Positions 35,520 through 45,468 of a DNA stretch of 64,000 bases are shown piece after piece. A model generated the notes under the pieces. It saw nothing but the letters and a program-made list of their open reading frames with translations. It was not told where the DNA came from and did not search any database. The position numbers and the translations under genes are program-made. The DNA is from UBA7662 sp036787895 (lineage in GTDB: Bacteria > Bacteroidota > Bacteroidia > UBA7662): assembly GCA_036787895.1 (NCBI GenBank), contig DAIQOK010000010.1, positions 1-64,000 of the forward strand. The letters run 5' to 3'. Within the stretch, counting starts at the first letter, position 1. Each line of letters opens with the position of its first letter.

Positions 35520-38500
35520 ATGAAAGTTTTACGCCCGGTTCACCGGTGGGTGGCCGCCAGGCTGTTATCGTTTTTGATGACAGCTTGTTGCGTTTTTATG
35601 GCTTTGGTAACGGAGGCCCAAAGTGGTGGAAGCGATACGACCAATTTACCCTACCCCATGCGCGACCACCGTTCACCATTGAATCGCGGCCGCAACCCCC
35701 TCAATCTGAATCGGCCAACCAATATTGTATACGAATACGATCCGGCAACCGGTCGTTATGTGATGCGAGAACGTCTGGGCAATACCGAAGTCGGTAGCCC
35801 AACCCCCATGAGTTACGAGGAGTTTCTGCGTTTTGAGCGGGAAAAATCCAAAAATGCCTATTGGAAGGAACGCACTTCGGGCCAAACCTCCGGTTCTATT
35901 GAGCGCCAGGGCGTTATCCCAAAAATTTACGTAGGTCCCAAGGTATTCGACAAAATTTTCGGCGGCAGTTATGTCGATATACGTCCTCAAGGTTCAGCAG
36001 AACTGCGCTTTGCTGGTAATTTTAACCGCATCGATAACCCCAATCTCACCGTACAACAACGGCGTATCGGTAATTTCGATTTCGACATGAACATTCAGCT
36101 CACCGTGGTGGGTACCATAGGTGAAAAGCTGAAATTTACGGCCTCTCAAAATACCGAGGCCGTTTTTAATTTCGAAAACCAGATGAAGCTGGAGTATACC
36201 GGCTACGAAGACGAGATCATCAAAAAAATCGAAGTAGGTAATGTGGCTTTGCCGCTTCGATCGGCCCTCATCCAGGGCTCCCAAAGTTTGTTCGGTATCA
36301 AAACCGAGTTGCAGTTCGGACGATTGCGGGTTACTTCGGTGCTTACCCAACAAAGAGGCGAAAGCCAGCAAGTAGTACTGCAGGGCGGCGGACAAAGCAC
36401 CCAGTTTGATATTGGTGCCGACCAATACGACGCCAACCGCCACTTCTTCCTCGCTCAATATTTCCGCGACAACTTCAACAATGCCATGGCCACCCTGCCT
36501 GTGGTGCGATCCAATGTCATCATCACCCGGGTAGAGGTGTGGGTTACCAATCGTAACCAGGTAAATGCCGATGTTCGGGATGTGTTGGGTTTTATGGACT
36601 TGGCCGAACACAATCCGCACAATGCAGCGATCGCGCCCACCGGTGCTACTATTCCTGGCAATGGCGCTAATACGTTGTATGGTGAGTTAACCAATCCGGC
36701 CAATGCCGACTTACGCCAGGTGAACAGCGCTTTCGACATCTTGCAAACGCGTTTCCCTTTCACCCAGCTGAATAATACTGCCGACTACGAACTCACCTTT
36801 GCCCGTAAACTCGATCCCAGTCAGTATACCGTCAATAATTTACTTGGTTACATCTCCCTCAATACCTCTCTCAACAACGATGAGGTATTGGCCGTAGCCT
36901 TTGAGTATACAGTTAACGGCGTACTTTATAGGGTGGGTGAGTTTTCACAGGAGGTTCCCAGCGATCAGTCAAATCCGTCGGTTTTATTCCTCAAACTCCT
37001 CAAGGGAACAACTATTCGCACCGATTTGCCTATCTGGGACTTGATGATGAAAAACATCTATTCACTCAATGCTTTTGGGGTGAATCGCCAGGATTTCGTG
37101 TTGAACATCGTATACAACGACGTACTTAATGGCAACAAAAACTTCATACCTGAAGGCAGCTTGTCGAGCCGGCAGCTTATTCAGGTGTTGGGTGTCGACC
37201 GCTTGAATACCCAGCTCGAGCCGCAGCCAGATGGGGTGTACGATTTTGTTGAAAATGTAACCATCGATGCGCAGCGGGGGCGCATTATACTCCCAAGGGT
37301 TGAGCCTTTTGGTAAAGACCTCGCTGATGCCTTTGATGCTGCCGGGCCCACGCCCGATGGGATCAAACGAAAGTACATCTTCCAACCACTTTACGACAGT
37401 ACCAAAGCCTGGGCACAGCAGTTTCCGGAGTTGAACCGCTACCGCTTGGTGGGACAGTTTCAGTCGTCGAGCGGTTCAGAAATCAGTGTGGGTGCCATGA
37501 ATTTACCGCCGGGTTCGGTGCGGGTAATGGCTGGTACGCGTACATTGACCGAAGGCCAGGATTATACCGTTGATTATACGCTTGGAAGAGTTAAAATACT
37601 CAATACCGGTTTGCTCAGTTCAGGTGAGGCTATCACAGTGAATTTTGAGAACAACCCGCTCTTTCAAACCACAGCTCGCACCTTGTCGGCAACTCGTTTT
37701 GACTACCGGCTCACCCGCGATATCAACCTGGGTGGTACGGTTTTGCATCTCAACGAGCGGCCGATCACGCCTAAAGTAAACATTGGCGACGAGCCCATCT
37801 CCAACACCATGATTGGCTTGGATGCCGCGGTACAAACCGAGTCGAAGTTCATTACCCGCCTGGTAGATGGTTTGCCTTTTATACAAACCAAAGAAATTTC
37901 GGTTATACAGCTGAGTGGAGAATATGCCCAACTAATTCCCGGCAATGCCAGGGCCATCGGTGCCGGCGGTATTTCTTATATCGACGATTTCGAAGCTGCC
38001 GAAAACAGCATCAGCATTACCAGTCCGAGTTTGTGGAACCACGCCAGTACGCCTGCACCTTTCCCGGAGTCGACTTTGCGGAACAACCTGGCCAATGGTT
38101 ACAACCGTGCCCGATTAAACTGGTACAATATCGACCCCCTCTTTTTTAGCAATTCCAACATCACCCCCGTTCACATACGAGATGACCTGGAGATGAAGTC
38201 GAATCACTATATGCGTCAGGTGCTGGAACAGGAGGTTTTCCCGAACAAACAGCTCGCCAACAACCAGCCGCTGAATATTGCCACTTTCGATCTGGCTTAT
38301 TATCCCGACCAAAAAGGCATCTATAATTACGATGCTGAGCCAACCCAATACAGTAAAGGCGTTGACGCTTCCGGCAGGCTCATTGATCCGGCTTCACGTT
38401 GGGGTGGCATGATGCGTAAGATTGAAACCAACGATTTTGAAGCCTCCAACATCGAATTCCTCGAGTTCTGGATGATGGATCCTTACATCTACAAACCCAA

Positions 38501-41500
38501 TCACAGCGGTGGCGACTTGTTTATCAATTTTGGTACGGTATCAGAAGATGTGTTGAAGGATGGTCGGCGCTCTTTTGAGAACGGTTTCCCGCGGGCCGAT
38601 GGTACCGGCCAGGTTGATACCACGGCCTGGGGTTTGGTGCCCCGCTTACAGCCCTTGGTGAATGCTTTTGATAATGATCCGGCATCACGCTCGACCCAGG
38701 ATGTTGGTCTGGACGGCTTGACAGATGAGCAGGAGCGCGTTTTTTTCGCTGATTATTTAAGCCGGTTAGCGGCCTTGCATGGTACCAACTCAGCCGTTTA
38801 CCAATCGGCTTTTGCCGATCCGGCGGGTGATAACTACCACCATTTCCGTGGTACCGATTACGACAATTTGCGTCTCGATGTTTTGCAGCGATACAAGCTG
38901 TTTAATGGCCAGCAAGGGAATTCCCCTACCGATCAGCAGTCTTCAGAATCTTATCCCACTTCTGCCACCAACTTGCCCAACAACGAGGACATTAATCTTG
39001 ACAATACGTTGTCGCAATCGGAAGACTATTTTGAATACCGCGTAAGTCTGCGTCCGGGCGATATGGTCATAGGCCGGAATTATATCACGGATATATACGA
39101 GTCGACCGTTCAATTGCGTAATCGCACCAGTGCAACCATTAATTGGTACCAGTTCCGGATACCGGTGCAAAAGCCTGACCGCCGCGTGGGCAATGTGCTC
39201 GATTATAAGTCGATACGTTTTGTGCGCATGTACTTCGCCGGATTCGACGATAGTGTGGTTTGTCGTTTTGCCACTTTACAGTTGGTTCGCACCGACTGGC
39301 GCCGCTACCTGGCCGATTTGCAGGCACCCGGTGAATATGTGCCAGGCGACCAGGAGGAAAGCACGGTATTTTTATTGTCAACCGTAAATATTGAAGAAAA
39401 CGGAAACAGGCTGCCGGTACCTTATGTAGTGCCGCCCGGCATTGAGCGGGTTCGCAATGTATTCACAACCAACTACCAGCAGTTGAATGAGCAGTCGTTG
39501 CAAATCAGGTATTGCGGTTTGCGCGATGGTGATGCCCGGTCAGCCTTCAAAAACACCACTTTCGACATTCGCGCGTACAAACGCATTGAGATGTTTATCC
39601 ATGCCGAAGGCCCCAATCTCCGCGATGGCGATGTAAATGCCTTCGTACGTTTTGGTAACGACTATACCCAAAACTATTACGAATACGAGCTTCCTCTTCT
39701 CATGACCGGTGATGGTGTTTCAGACCCCAATCTCATCTGGCCGGTCGAGAACAACCTGAATGTTACTTTCCAGGAGTTAAACCGGGCTAAACAGCTCAGA
39801 AACGAAGCTCGTTGGCCGTTCAACATACCTTTTGTTTATATTACCGATAAGGGACACAGGATTACAGTATTGGGTAATCCTAACCTGAGTCAAATTCAGG
39901 TTATCATGCTAGGCATCCGCAATCCCAAAGCCGATGGCTCCGATACCGACGATGGCTTGGAGAAATGTGGTGAAGTGTGGTTCAACGAGTTGAGGTTGAC
40001 CGAATTCGACAACCGGGATGGTTGGGCTGCTACGGGTCAGATGAATATGAAGATGGCCGACTTTGGTAATATAAGTCTTACCGGCCTACGTAAAACCATC
40101 GGATTTGGCGGAGTAGAGTCGAAGGTAAGTGAACGTAGTCGCGATGATTTATTCCAATACGACCTGGCGTCGAGTTTTGAGTTCGGCCGCTTTTTCCCGG
40201 AGCGTTATGGCTTGCGCATACCGCTCTATTTTGGCTATGGTGAGTCGTTCAGCCGGCCGGAATACAACCCTATCGACCGCGATATTTTGTTGGAAACCAC
40301 CTTAAGTCAGGTCGACGATGAAGCTGCTCGTGATTCTATCATCCGTGTAACTGAGACTTATATTCTTCGCAGATCCATCAATATCACCAATATGCAGAAG
40401 ATGCGGATGAAGCAACGCAAGCCACAGCCCTGGGATATTGAAAACTGGAATGTGACCGCTTCTTATTCCGAGAACTATATGCGTAATCCGTTTACGGCTT
40501 ACAGCAGCATTAAAAACTACCGGGGATCATTGGGTTATACCTATGCCGGGCAGCCTAAAAATTACCGACCATTGGCCAAGGTTGTGCGCTCACGCAAATT
40601 GCTTTGGGTGAAAGATTTTAACTTCTACCTCATGCCGCAAAGTTTTAGCGTGCGTGCCGATTTGGATCGATTGTTTCAGGAAACACAATTGCGCAACAAC
40701 AGTGATGGTGGCGTTGGTATTGATCCTACCTGGAATAAAAATTTCACTTTTAACCGCTTTTACAATCTGCGTTACGATTTGAGTCGCTCGTTGAAGGTAG
40801 AATATGATGCCACCATGCTCACCCGTATTGATGAACCTTTTGGCCGCATCGATACGGATGAGAAAAGGGATACCATTCTGAATAATTTGCGGAATCTTGG
40901 CCGGCCTACCCGTTACCAACACAGCGCCAATGTGAACTACCAGCTGCCGTTTAATAAATTTAAGCTGCTGGACTGGATTAACTCCACCTATCAATACCAG
41001 GCGACTTACGAATGGACTGCTGCGCCTTTGGCGGCGGATAGTTTAGGGAACATCATACAGAACTCACAGACAAATCGGTTTAATGCCAATTTGAATATGA
41101 TGAATTTGTATAATAAATCTGCTTTGTTGCGGAAAATCAATTTAAATCAGCCCCTGCGCGACGAGAAGAAGAAGGACGATAAAAAGAAAAAAGACGGAGA
41201 AAAAGCGCCATCTACTGGTCCGCGTACCGCCCAAAATAACAATACGCCTCCTGTTGATTATACCTGGAACATCCCCCGAAATCTGGTCAAGATGTTGATG
41301 ATGGTCAAAAATATTTCAGGTAATTATTCGCTTACCCAAGGAACCATATTGCCCGGCTTTACACCCGATCCACAATTTATTGGTAACGATTTCAGTAACG
41401 ATGCCCCCGGTTTGCCATTCGCCTTCGGTTCTCAGGCTGATATACGTTCTACCGTCATTCAGCGTGGTTGGTTGACCAGCGATACTAACCTCAATGCTTT

Positions 41501-42662
41501 GTATATGACCACGCGTAATGTGAACATACAAGGACAGGCCACCATCGAGCCGTTTAAGGAATTTAGGATTACGCTTAATGTAACCAAAAGTCAGAACTAC
41601 CGTTATTCTGAAAACTTCAGGGCCGATGGTTTCGGCGATATCGTGAATTTGAACCAATTGGAAAGTGGCGATTATTCGGTGTCGATTATCAGTTGGAAAA
41701 CCGCCTTTGAAAAAATGGTTACCGACCCAAAAGAAGTAGGTTATCTGGAGTCGGATGCCTTCCGGCGTTTTGAGTTAAACCGCATCGTCATTGCTGATCG
41801 CCTGGCGCTCGAAAATCCGAATTCTCTTGGTCGTGGAAGTGTTGATTCCATTTTTCCGGATGGCTACAGCCGCAAATCGTTGGATGTGTTGGTACCCTCC
41901 TTTCTGGCAGCATATACCGGTCAGAGTGCTGCTACCGCCGATCTGGGTATCTTCCCCAAAATTCCTTTGCCGAACTGGCGAATTAGTTATACCGGTTTGA
42001 GCAAGTATGGCTGGTTTAAAGAAAGGTTTCAGAGCATTACTTTTAACCACAGCTATCGCTCCGTTTATACCGTCAGCAACTTCTCGACCAATTTGATTTA
42101 TGGTGACACCCGCTTGCCGGCAAGTGTGCGCGATACCTTGGGGAACCAGGATTTTTACCCAAAATATCAGATTACACAGATTACCATAAGCGAGCAGTTG
42201 GCGCCTTTAGCCGGTATCGATTTAACCACCAAAAACAATATTACCGTCAGGGTGGAGTACAAACAAATGCGTACACTTACACTGACCTTGCTGAACAATC
42301 GCTTGAATGAGATGCGGTCGAATGAATTCACCATCGGTTTGGGTTATCGATTTACGTCGTCAACCTTGCCATTCCTGTTTAATGGCCGTACTTCAAAAAC
42401 CAATAATGATCTGAATGTACGTTTCGACCTGAACATTCGCGACAACAACAGTGTACTTCGCGATTTGGATGGTTTTGAGCCACAGCCATCGGGGGGAGGC
42501 AGGAATGTATCTATCAAACCAAGTATCGATTATATCCTCAACGACCGGGTAAACTTGCGCTTTTTCTACGATTATGTGCTCAATAAACCTTTCATATCCA
42601 CTGCTTTCCCAACCACCCAAACCAGCGGTGGTTTGAGCATACGATTTACCATTGCCAACTAA
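35520..42662 (+). CDS. sprA: SprA, outer-membrane translocon of the type IX secretion system
   Basis: A 2380-residue protein with a signal peptide (about residues 1-34). Its size, the N-terminal block MSYEEFLRFEREKSKNAYWK, the repeated beta-strand pattern to the C terminus and the EFTIGLGYRF terminal strands match SprA (Sov), the very large barrel through which T9SS cargo crosses the outer membrane. SprA is also needed for gliding in Flavobacterium. Its place between ruvA and gcvH is the usual one in Bacteroidota. A Lys/Asp-rich stretch (DEKKKDDKKKKDGEK, near residue 1882) interrupts the C-terminal part as a probable loop. ATG at 35520 follows GCGGGG; the in-frame TTG at 35502 is rejected. 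Confidence 0.95.
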   Translation: MKVLRPVHRWVAARLLSFLMTACCVFMALVTEAQSGGSDTTNLPYPMRDHRSPLNRGRNPLNLNRPTNIVYEYDPATGRYVMRERLGNTEVGSPTPMSYEEFLRFEREKSKNAYWKERTSGQTSGSIERQGVIPKIYVGPKVFDKIFGGSYVDIRPQGSAELRFAGNFNRIDNPNLTVQQRRIGNFDFDMNIQLTVVGTIGEKLKFTASQNTEAVFNFENQMKLEYTGYEDEIIKKIEVGNVALPLRSALIQGSQSLFGIKTELQFGRLRVTSVLTQQRGESQQVVLQGGGQSTQFDIGADQYDANRHFFLAQYFRDNFNNAMATLPVVRSNVIITRVEVWVTNRNQVNADVRDVLGFMDLAEHNPHNAAIAPTGATIPGNGANTLYGELTNPANADLRQVNSAFDILQTRFPFTQLNNTADYELTFARKLDPSQYTVNNLLGYISLNTSLNNDEVLAVAFEYTVNGVLYRVGEFSQEVPSDQSNPSVLFLKLLKGTTIRTDLPIWDLMMKNIYSLNAFGVNRQDFVLNIVYNDVLNGNKNFIPEGSLSSRQLIQVLGVDRLNTQLEPQPDGVYDFVENVTIDAQRGRIILPRVEPFGKDLADAFDAAGPTPDGIKRKYIFQPLYDSTKAWAQQFPELNRYRLVGQFQSSSGSEISVGAMNLPPGSVRVMAGTRTLTEGQDYTVDYTLGRVKILNTGLLSSGEAITVNFENNPLFQTTARTLSATRFDYRLTRDINLGGTVLHLNERPITPKVNIGDEPISNTMIGLDAAVQTESKFITRLVDGLPFIQTKEISVIQLSGEYAQLIPGNARAIGAGGISYIDDFEAAENSISITSPSLWNHASTPAPFPESTLRNNLANGYNRARLNWYNIDPLFFSNSNITPVHIRDDLEMKSNHYMRQVLEQEVFPNKQLANNQPLNIATFDLAYYPDQKGIYNYDAEPTQYSKGVDASGRLIDPASRWGGMMRKIETNDFEASNIEFLEFWMMDPYIYKPNHSGGDLFINFGTVSEDVLKDGRRSFENGFPRADGTGQVDTTAWGLVPRLQPLVNAFDNDPASRSTQDVGLDGLTDEQERVFFADYLSRLAALHGTNSAVYQSAFADPAGDNYHHFRGTDYDNLRLDVLQRYKLFNGQQGNSPTDQQSSESYPTSATNLPNNEDINLDNTLSQSEDYFEYRVSLRPGDMVIGRNYITDIYESTVQLRNRTSATINWYQFRIPVQKPDRRVGNVLDYKSIRFVRMYFAGFDDSVVCRFATLQLVRTDWRRYLADLQAPGEYVPGDQEESTVFLLSTVNIEENGNRLPVPYVVPPGIERVRNVFTTNYQQLNEQSLQIRYCGLRDGDARSAFKNTTFDIRAYKRIEMFIHAEGPNLRDGDVNAFVRFGNDYTQNYYEYELPLLMTGDGVSDPNLIWPVENNLNVTFQELNRAKQLRNEARWPFNIPFVYITDKGHRITVLGNPNLSQIQVIMLGIRNPKADGSDTDDGLEKCGEVWFNELRLTEFDNRDGWAATGQMNMKMADFGNISLTGLRKTIGFGGVESKVSERSRDDLFQYDLASSFEFGRFFPERYGLRIPLYFGYGESFSRPEYNPIDRDILLETTLSQVDDEAARDSIIRVTETYILRRSINITNMQKMRMKQRKPQPWDIENWNVTASYSENYMRNPFTAYSSIKNYRGSLGYTYAGQPKNYRPLAKVVRSRKLLWVKDFNFYLMPQSFSVRADLDRLFQETQLRNNSDGGVGIDPTWNKNFTFNRFYNLRYDLSRSLKVEYDATMLTRIDEPFGRIDTDEKRDTILNNLRNLGRPTRYQHSANVNYQLPFNKFKLLDWINSTYQYQATYEWTAAPLAADSLGNIIQNSQTNRFNANLNMMNLYNKSALLRKINLNQPLRDEKKKDDKKKKDGEKAPSTGPRTAQNNNTPPVDYTWNIPRNLVKMLMMVKNISGNYSLTQGTILPGFTPDPQFIGNDFSNDAPGLPFAFGSQADIRSTVIQRGWLTSDTNLNALYMTTRNVNIQGQATIEPFKEFRITLNVTKSQNYRYSENFRADGFGDIVNLNQLESGDYSVSIISWKTAFEKMVTDPKEVGYLESDAFRRFELNRIVIADRLALENPNSLGRGSVDSIFPDGYSRKSLDVLVPSFLAAYTGQSAATADLGIFPKIPLPNWRISYTGLSKYGWFKERFQSITFNHSYRSVYTVSNFSTNLIYGDTRLPASVRDTLGNQDFYPKYQITQITISEQLAPLAGIDLTTKNNITVRVEYKQMRTLTLTLLNNRLNEMRSNEFTIGLGYRFTSSTLPFLFNGRTSKTNNDLNVRFDLNIRDNNSVLRDLDGFEPQPSGGGRNVSIKPSIDYILNDRVNLRFFYDYVLNKPFISTAFPTTQTSGGLSIRFTIAN

Positions 42663-42709
42663 GTGAACAGCTCAGATAAAGCTGTATTTTTACGAAAAAT
42701 ATTACCCCT

Positions 42710-43090
42710 ATGAGCGTTCCCGCTAATTTGAAGTATACCAAAGAACACGAGTGGATTTTGATCGAAGGCGACCAGGCTACCGTTGGCATCACCGATTTTG
42801 CCCAGGGTGAGTTGGGCGACATTGTTTTTGTCGAGATCGAAACTGTAGGTCAGGACGTTGCCCGCGACGAAGTTTTCGGTACAGTAGAAGCGGTAAAAAC
42901 CGTTTCCGACTTGTTTATGCCCCTCTCTGGCACAATACTCGAAAAAAACAATGGCCTCGACAATGCGCCTGAAGCCGTAAATAGCGACCCTTATGGTGAT
43001 GGCTGGATGATTAAAATTAAAATCTCGAATCCCGCCGAAATCGATCAGCTGTTGTCAGCCGATGCTTACGCGCAACTTACAGGTCACTGA
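42710..43090 (+). CDS. gcvH: Glycine cleavage system H protein
   Basis: A 126-residue lipoyl-carrier protein. Lys63 in GTVEAVKTVSD is the lipoylated residue. The start MSVPANLKYTKEHEWI, the ITDFAQGELGDIVFVE block and the late NSDPYGDGWMIKI block are standard for GcvH, which shuttles the aminomethyl group between the P, T and L proteins. The other gcv genes are not in the window. The gap of 47 bases after sprA is too short for a glycine riboswitch. The vanZ-like gene starts inside its 3' end in another frame. Confidence 0.97.
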   Translation: MSVPANLKYTKEHEWILIEGDQATVGITDFAQGELGDIVFVEIETVGQDVARDEVFGTVEAVKTVSDLFMPLSGTILEKNNGLDNAPEAVNSDPYGDGWMIKIKISNPAEIDQLLSADAYAQLTGH

Positions 43091-43508
43091 TTCTGACGCT
43101 GCGAGTATTCGCACCAAACGCCGGAAGGGGTGGAAGAAGTTTGTATTCTACAATTTTCCCGCCCTTTCCTGGCTGATTGCCATTTTTTTCATTACGGCGC
43201 TTCCCAGCAGTAATTTTGGGGAGAGCCACTTATTTTCAGGCGATAAGGTCATTCACGCCCTGATTTTTTTCATCTTGGTTAGCTTGCAGATGCAGGGATT
43301 AATTAAACAGCAACTCTTCCCGAACCTGCGCTACGAGGCTGGCTTTTATGCACTGCTTTATGGCTTTTTTATCAGTGGTGTGACTGAAATCATACAGGGT
43401 TTGTTTTTGCAGAGCCGTTCAGCTGATCCTTACGACTATATCGCCAATACCTTTGGCTGTGTGGCAGGTTGGTTCTTTTTTAATTATATCATTCTGCAAA
43501 AACGCTGA
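43062..43508 (+). CDS. VanZ family membrane protein
   Basis: A 148-residue protein with four hydrophobic helices (about 28-45, 62-80, 92-112, 128-145) and the VanZ-family signature FSGDKVIHALIFFIL (about residues 58-72). VanZ-like proteins are small membrane proteins with poorly known roles; only some affect teicoplanin resistance. The first usable start, ATG at 43062, lies 29 bases inside gcvH in a different frame, and no later ATG precedes the first helix, so the overlap is probably real. It is three bases upstream of the first tonB gene. Confidence 0.85.
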   Translation: MLTRNLQVTDSDAASIRTKRRKGWKKFVFYNFPALSWLIAIFFITALPSSNFGESHLFSGDKVIHALIFFILVSLQMQGLIKQQLFPNLRYEAGFYALLYGFFISGVTEIIQGLFLQSRSADPYDYIANTFGCVAGWFFFNYIILQKR

Positions 43509-43510
43509 CC

Positions 43511-44230
43511 ATGCTTCCCTACCTCAGGCGGTTGAATGAAAAGCGATTTCTATTTTTTGAAATCGGCTTAATCATCGCTTTAGGGCTGGCTTTGGTGGTA
43601 TTTAACTGGAAATTTAGCACCCCCATTAATGAGCGTTTGCCATATTTTGACAGTGAATCTGACCGGGTAGAACAAATTGAACTGCCAACGCCTACTACGA
43701 CCCAACGCAGCTTTATACCACCACCACCGGAAATCCGCTTAAAAAATGAGCCGCTGGCCGGGAACATTCAAACCGTTCTGGAGCAGAGTTTAATCGAAAC
43801 CCAGCTAGCCACCACCGAAATTACCGGCGCCAACGACATCGCCCTACCAGGCAGTGCCTTTGGTTTGCAGTCGGGGAATATGCCGGGAGAAAATGCCGCG
43901 AATGAGTCTGAAATTTTTGTCATCGTTGAACAAATGCCGGAATTTCCGGGTGGTAGCCAAGCTTTGCTACAGTACCTGGCTACAAAAATTCACTATCCCG
44001 AATTAGCGCGGGAGAATAAGGTAGAAGGGCTGGTGGTAGTTCAATTTATCATCGATGAAAAGGGGAAAATCAGTAATGTCACCGTCTTGCGCGGTATAGG
44101 TGGCGGATGTGATGAAGAGGCTATACGCGTAATCAAAGTCATGCCTGATTGGCAACCAGGTCGGCAAAGGGGTATGCCGGTGAAGGTGAGATATAATGTT
44201 CCGGTTAGATTTGTTCTCAAACGATCGTAA
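43511..44230 (+). CDS. TonB energy transducer, first of a tandem pair
   Basis: A 239-residue protein with one inner-membrane helix (about 14-36), a periplasmic linker with PPPPEI, and a C-terminal TonB domain (about 140-239). That domain has PEFPGGSQALLQYL, YPELARENKVEG, FIIDEKGKISNVTVLRGIGG, CDEEAIRV and MPDWQPG. It would pass proton-motive energy to TonB-dependent outer-membrane receptors such as the one encoded at 29675-32473. ExbB and ExbD are not in the window. It follows the vanZ-like gene by two bases. The C-terminal domain is very similar to that of the next gene. Confidence 0.93.
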   Translation: MLPYLRRLNEKRFLFFEIGLIIALGLALVVFNWKFSTPINERLPYFDSESDRVEQIELPTPTTTQRSFIPPPPEIRLKNEPLAGNIQTVLEQSLIETQLATTEITGANDIALPGSAFGLQSGNMPGENAANESEIFVIVEQMPEFPGGSQALLQYLATKIHYPELARENKVEGLVVVQFIIDEKGKISNVTVLRGIGGGCDEEAIRVIKVMPDWQPGRQRGMPVKVRYNVPVRFVLKRS

Positions 44231-44310
44231 TATTTTAGTTAAGCCGTAGGAAATAGCCGTGAGTTGTATTATTTTCGGGCGTTATACGTTTGATTGAAAA
44301 CGCATTCAAA

Positions 44311-44973
44311 ATGGAATTAAAAAAGAATCCTGAAGCCGATCTGAACAAACAGCGCGGTATCTTTTTTCAAATCGGCATGATTGTATCTGTTGGCTTGATG
44401 CTTTTTGCCTTTAATTATGCCAGCAGCGAAGGCGGTTTGGCCGATTTGGGGCAGTTGGTCATTGAAGATCCGGTAGAAATGGACATTCCACAAACCGAGC
44501 AGAAGGTAACCCCACCGCCGCCGCCACCACCGCCTGTGTTGGAAGTAGTTGCCGACGATGAAATCATCGAAGAAGATGAGGTACAGTCGACGGAAGTGAA
44601 CCAGGATACTAAAATTGATATCCCCGTGATTGAACCCGAAGCCGGTCCGTCGGAGCCCGAAATTTTCACCATAGTTGAAGAAATGCCGACTTTCCCCGGT
44701 GGTGATCAGGCTTTGTTGGAGTTTATGGGTAAAAACACCAAATACCCACCGCTCGCCCGTGAAAACGGTTTGCAAGGTATAGTGGTAGTTACCTTTGTGG
44801 TCGATGAAAAGGGTAACATCAACAATGTTCAAGTCCTACGTGGCATTGGCGGTGGTTGCGACGAAGAAGCCATACGCGTAGTAAAATCTATGCCGCCTTG
44901 GAAACCGGGCAAACAGCGTGGCTTACCGGTTCGGGTACAATACAACCTGCCTTTCCGCTTTACACTTCGATAA
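44311..44973 (+). CDS. TonB energy transducer, second of a tandem pair
   Basis: A 220-residue protein of the same type: a helix at about 16-36, a strongly proline-rich linker (eight consecutive Pro near residue 70) followed by an acidic stretch (EIIEEDEVQS), and a TonB C-terminal domain (about 120-220) with VLRGIGGGCDEEAIRV shared word for word with the first copy. The pair is a tandem duplication with divergent linkers, which set how far each can reach across the periplasm. ATG at 44311 is preferred over a TTG at 44290. It ends at a terminator. Confidence 0.93.
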   Translation: MELKKNPEADLNKQRGIFFQIGMIVSVGLMLFAFNYASSEGGLADLGQLVIEDPVEMDIPQTEQKVTPPPPPPPPVLEVVADDEIIEEDEVQSTEVNQDTKIDIPVIEPEAGPSEPEIFTIVEEMPTFPGGDQALLEFMGKNTKYPPLARENGLQGIVVVTFVVDEKGNINNVQVLRGIGGGCDEEAIRVVKSMPPWKPGKQRGLPVRVQYNLPFRFTLR

Positions 44974-44990
44974 ATTTAACTATAGCTTAT

Positions 44991-45022
44991 AAAAAAGCCC
45001 TCCGGATGGAAGGGCTTTTTTT
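44991..45022 (+). terminator. Rho-independent terminator of the tonB pair
   Basis: AGCCCT (44996-45001) pairs with AGGGCT (45011-45016), flanked by A on the left and seven T on the right, 18 bases past the stop at 44973. Confidence 0.9.
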
Positions 45023-45468
45023 GTTATTGGTTAGCCTTATCGGAAGATAGCCTGAGATTGGTTATAAGATTTATTTTTTAAGTTTATCGGTTCTAGCCTG
45101 GTTCAGCATTTCCAAGAAGTGACTAAATGCATAGGAAATGAATGGGAGAATGGCTGGTGGTGACCAGGGAAAGACCAACAATGGTAAAGGCATGCCTTTA
45201 CCCGAATTTGATTTTGTTAAGTTTCAGCTCGCTGCTGAAATTGGAATTGGTCACTGACTCCTTAATTGCGCTCTTGTAAGGCAGCATCAGCATTATTTTT
45301 TACCTAAATTGAGTATTTATTGTTGCAGTAAAATCTTGCCAAGTGAATGGCAAATAACTGTTGTTAAATAAGACTATTGAGCTTTTTTTTCCCAATGTTC
45401 AATCGTGTTTTTGCTTCTTCTTTTGATGAGTTGCACCCGTATAAATTCGGATTTTGTATCTTAGAGTC
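45023..45468. other. 446-base intergenic region with a perfect palindrome
   Basis: No recognised gene. GTAAAGGCATGCCTTTAC at 45184-45201 is a perfect 18-base palindrome. A TTTCAGC / GCTGAAA hairpin lies shortly after, near 45223-45241. A 39-codon frame (45138-45257) starting after GGAAA runs through both but matches nothing known and is not called as a gene. The last 40 bases hold the pirin promoter. Confidence 0.5.
45431..45464 (+). promoter_or_regulatory. Promoter of the pirin gene, start-proximal
   Basis: TTG (45431-45433), 23 bases, then TATCTTAG (45457-45464), one base off TAnnTTTG, four bases before the ATG at 45469. Confidence 0.35.

Noticed and set aside
35994..36620. 208-codon minus-strand frame inside sprA
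   Set aside because: It is an antisense shadow of the sprA coding sequence, with no supporting motif.
42663..42709. Glycine riboswitch before gcvH
   Set aside because: The gap of 47 bases is too short for a glycine aptamer, and no aptamer motif is visible.
45138..45257. 39-codon frame with an upstream GGAAA
   Set aside because: It matches no family, lies over two inverted repeats, and could easily arise by chance in 446 bases.
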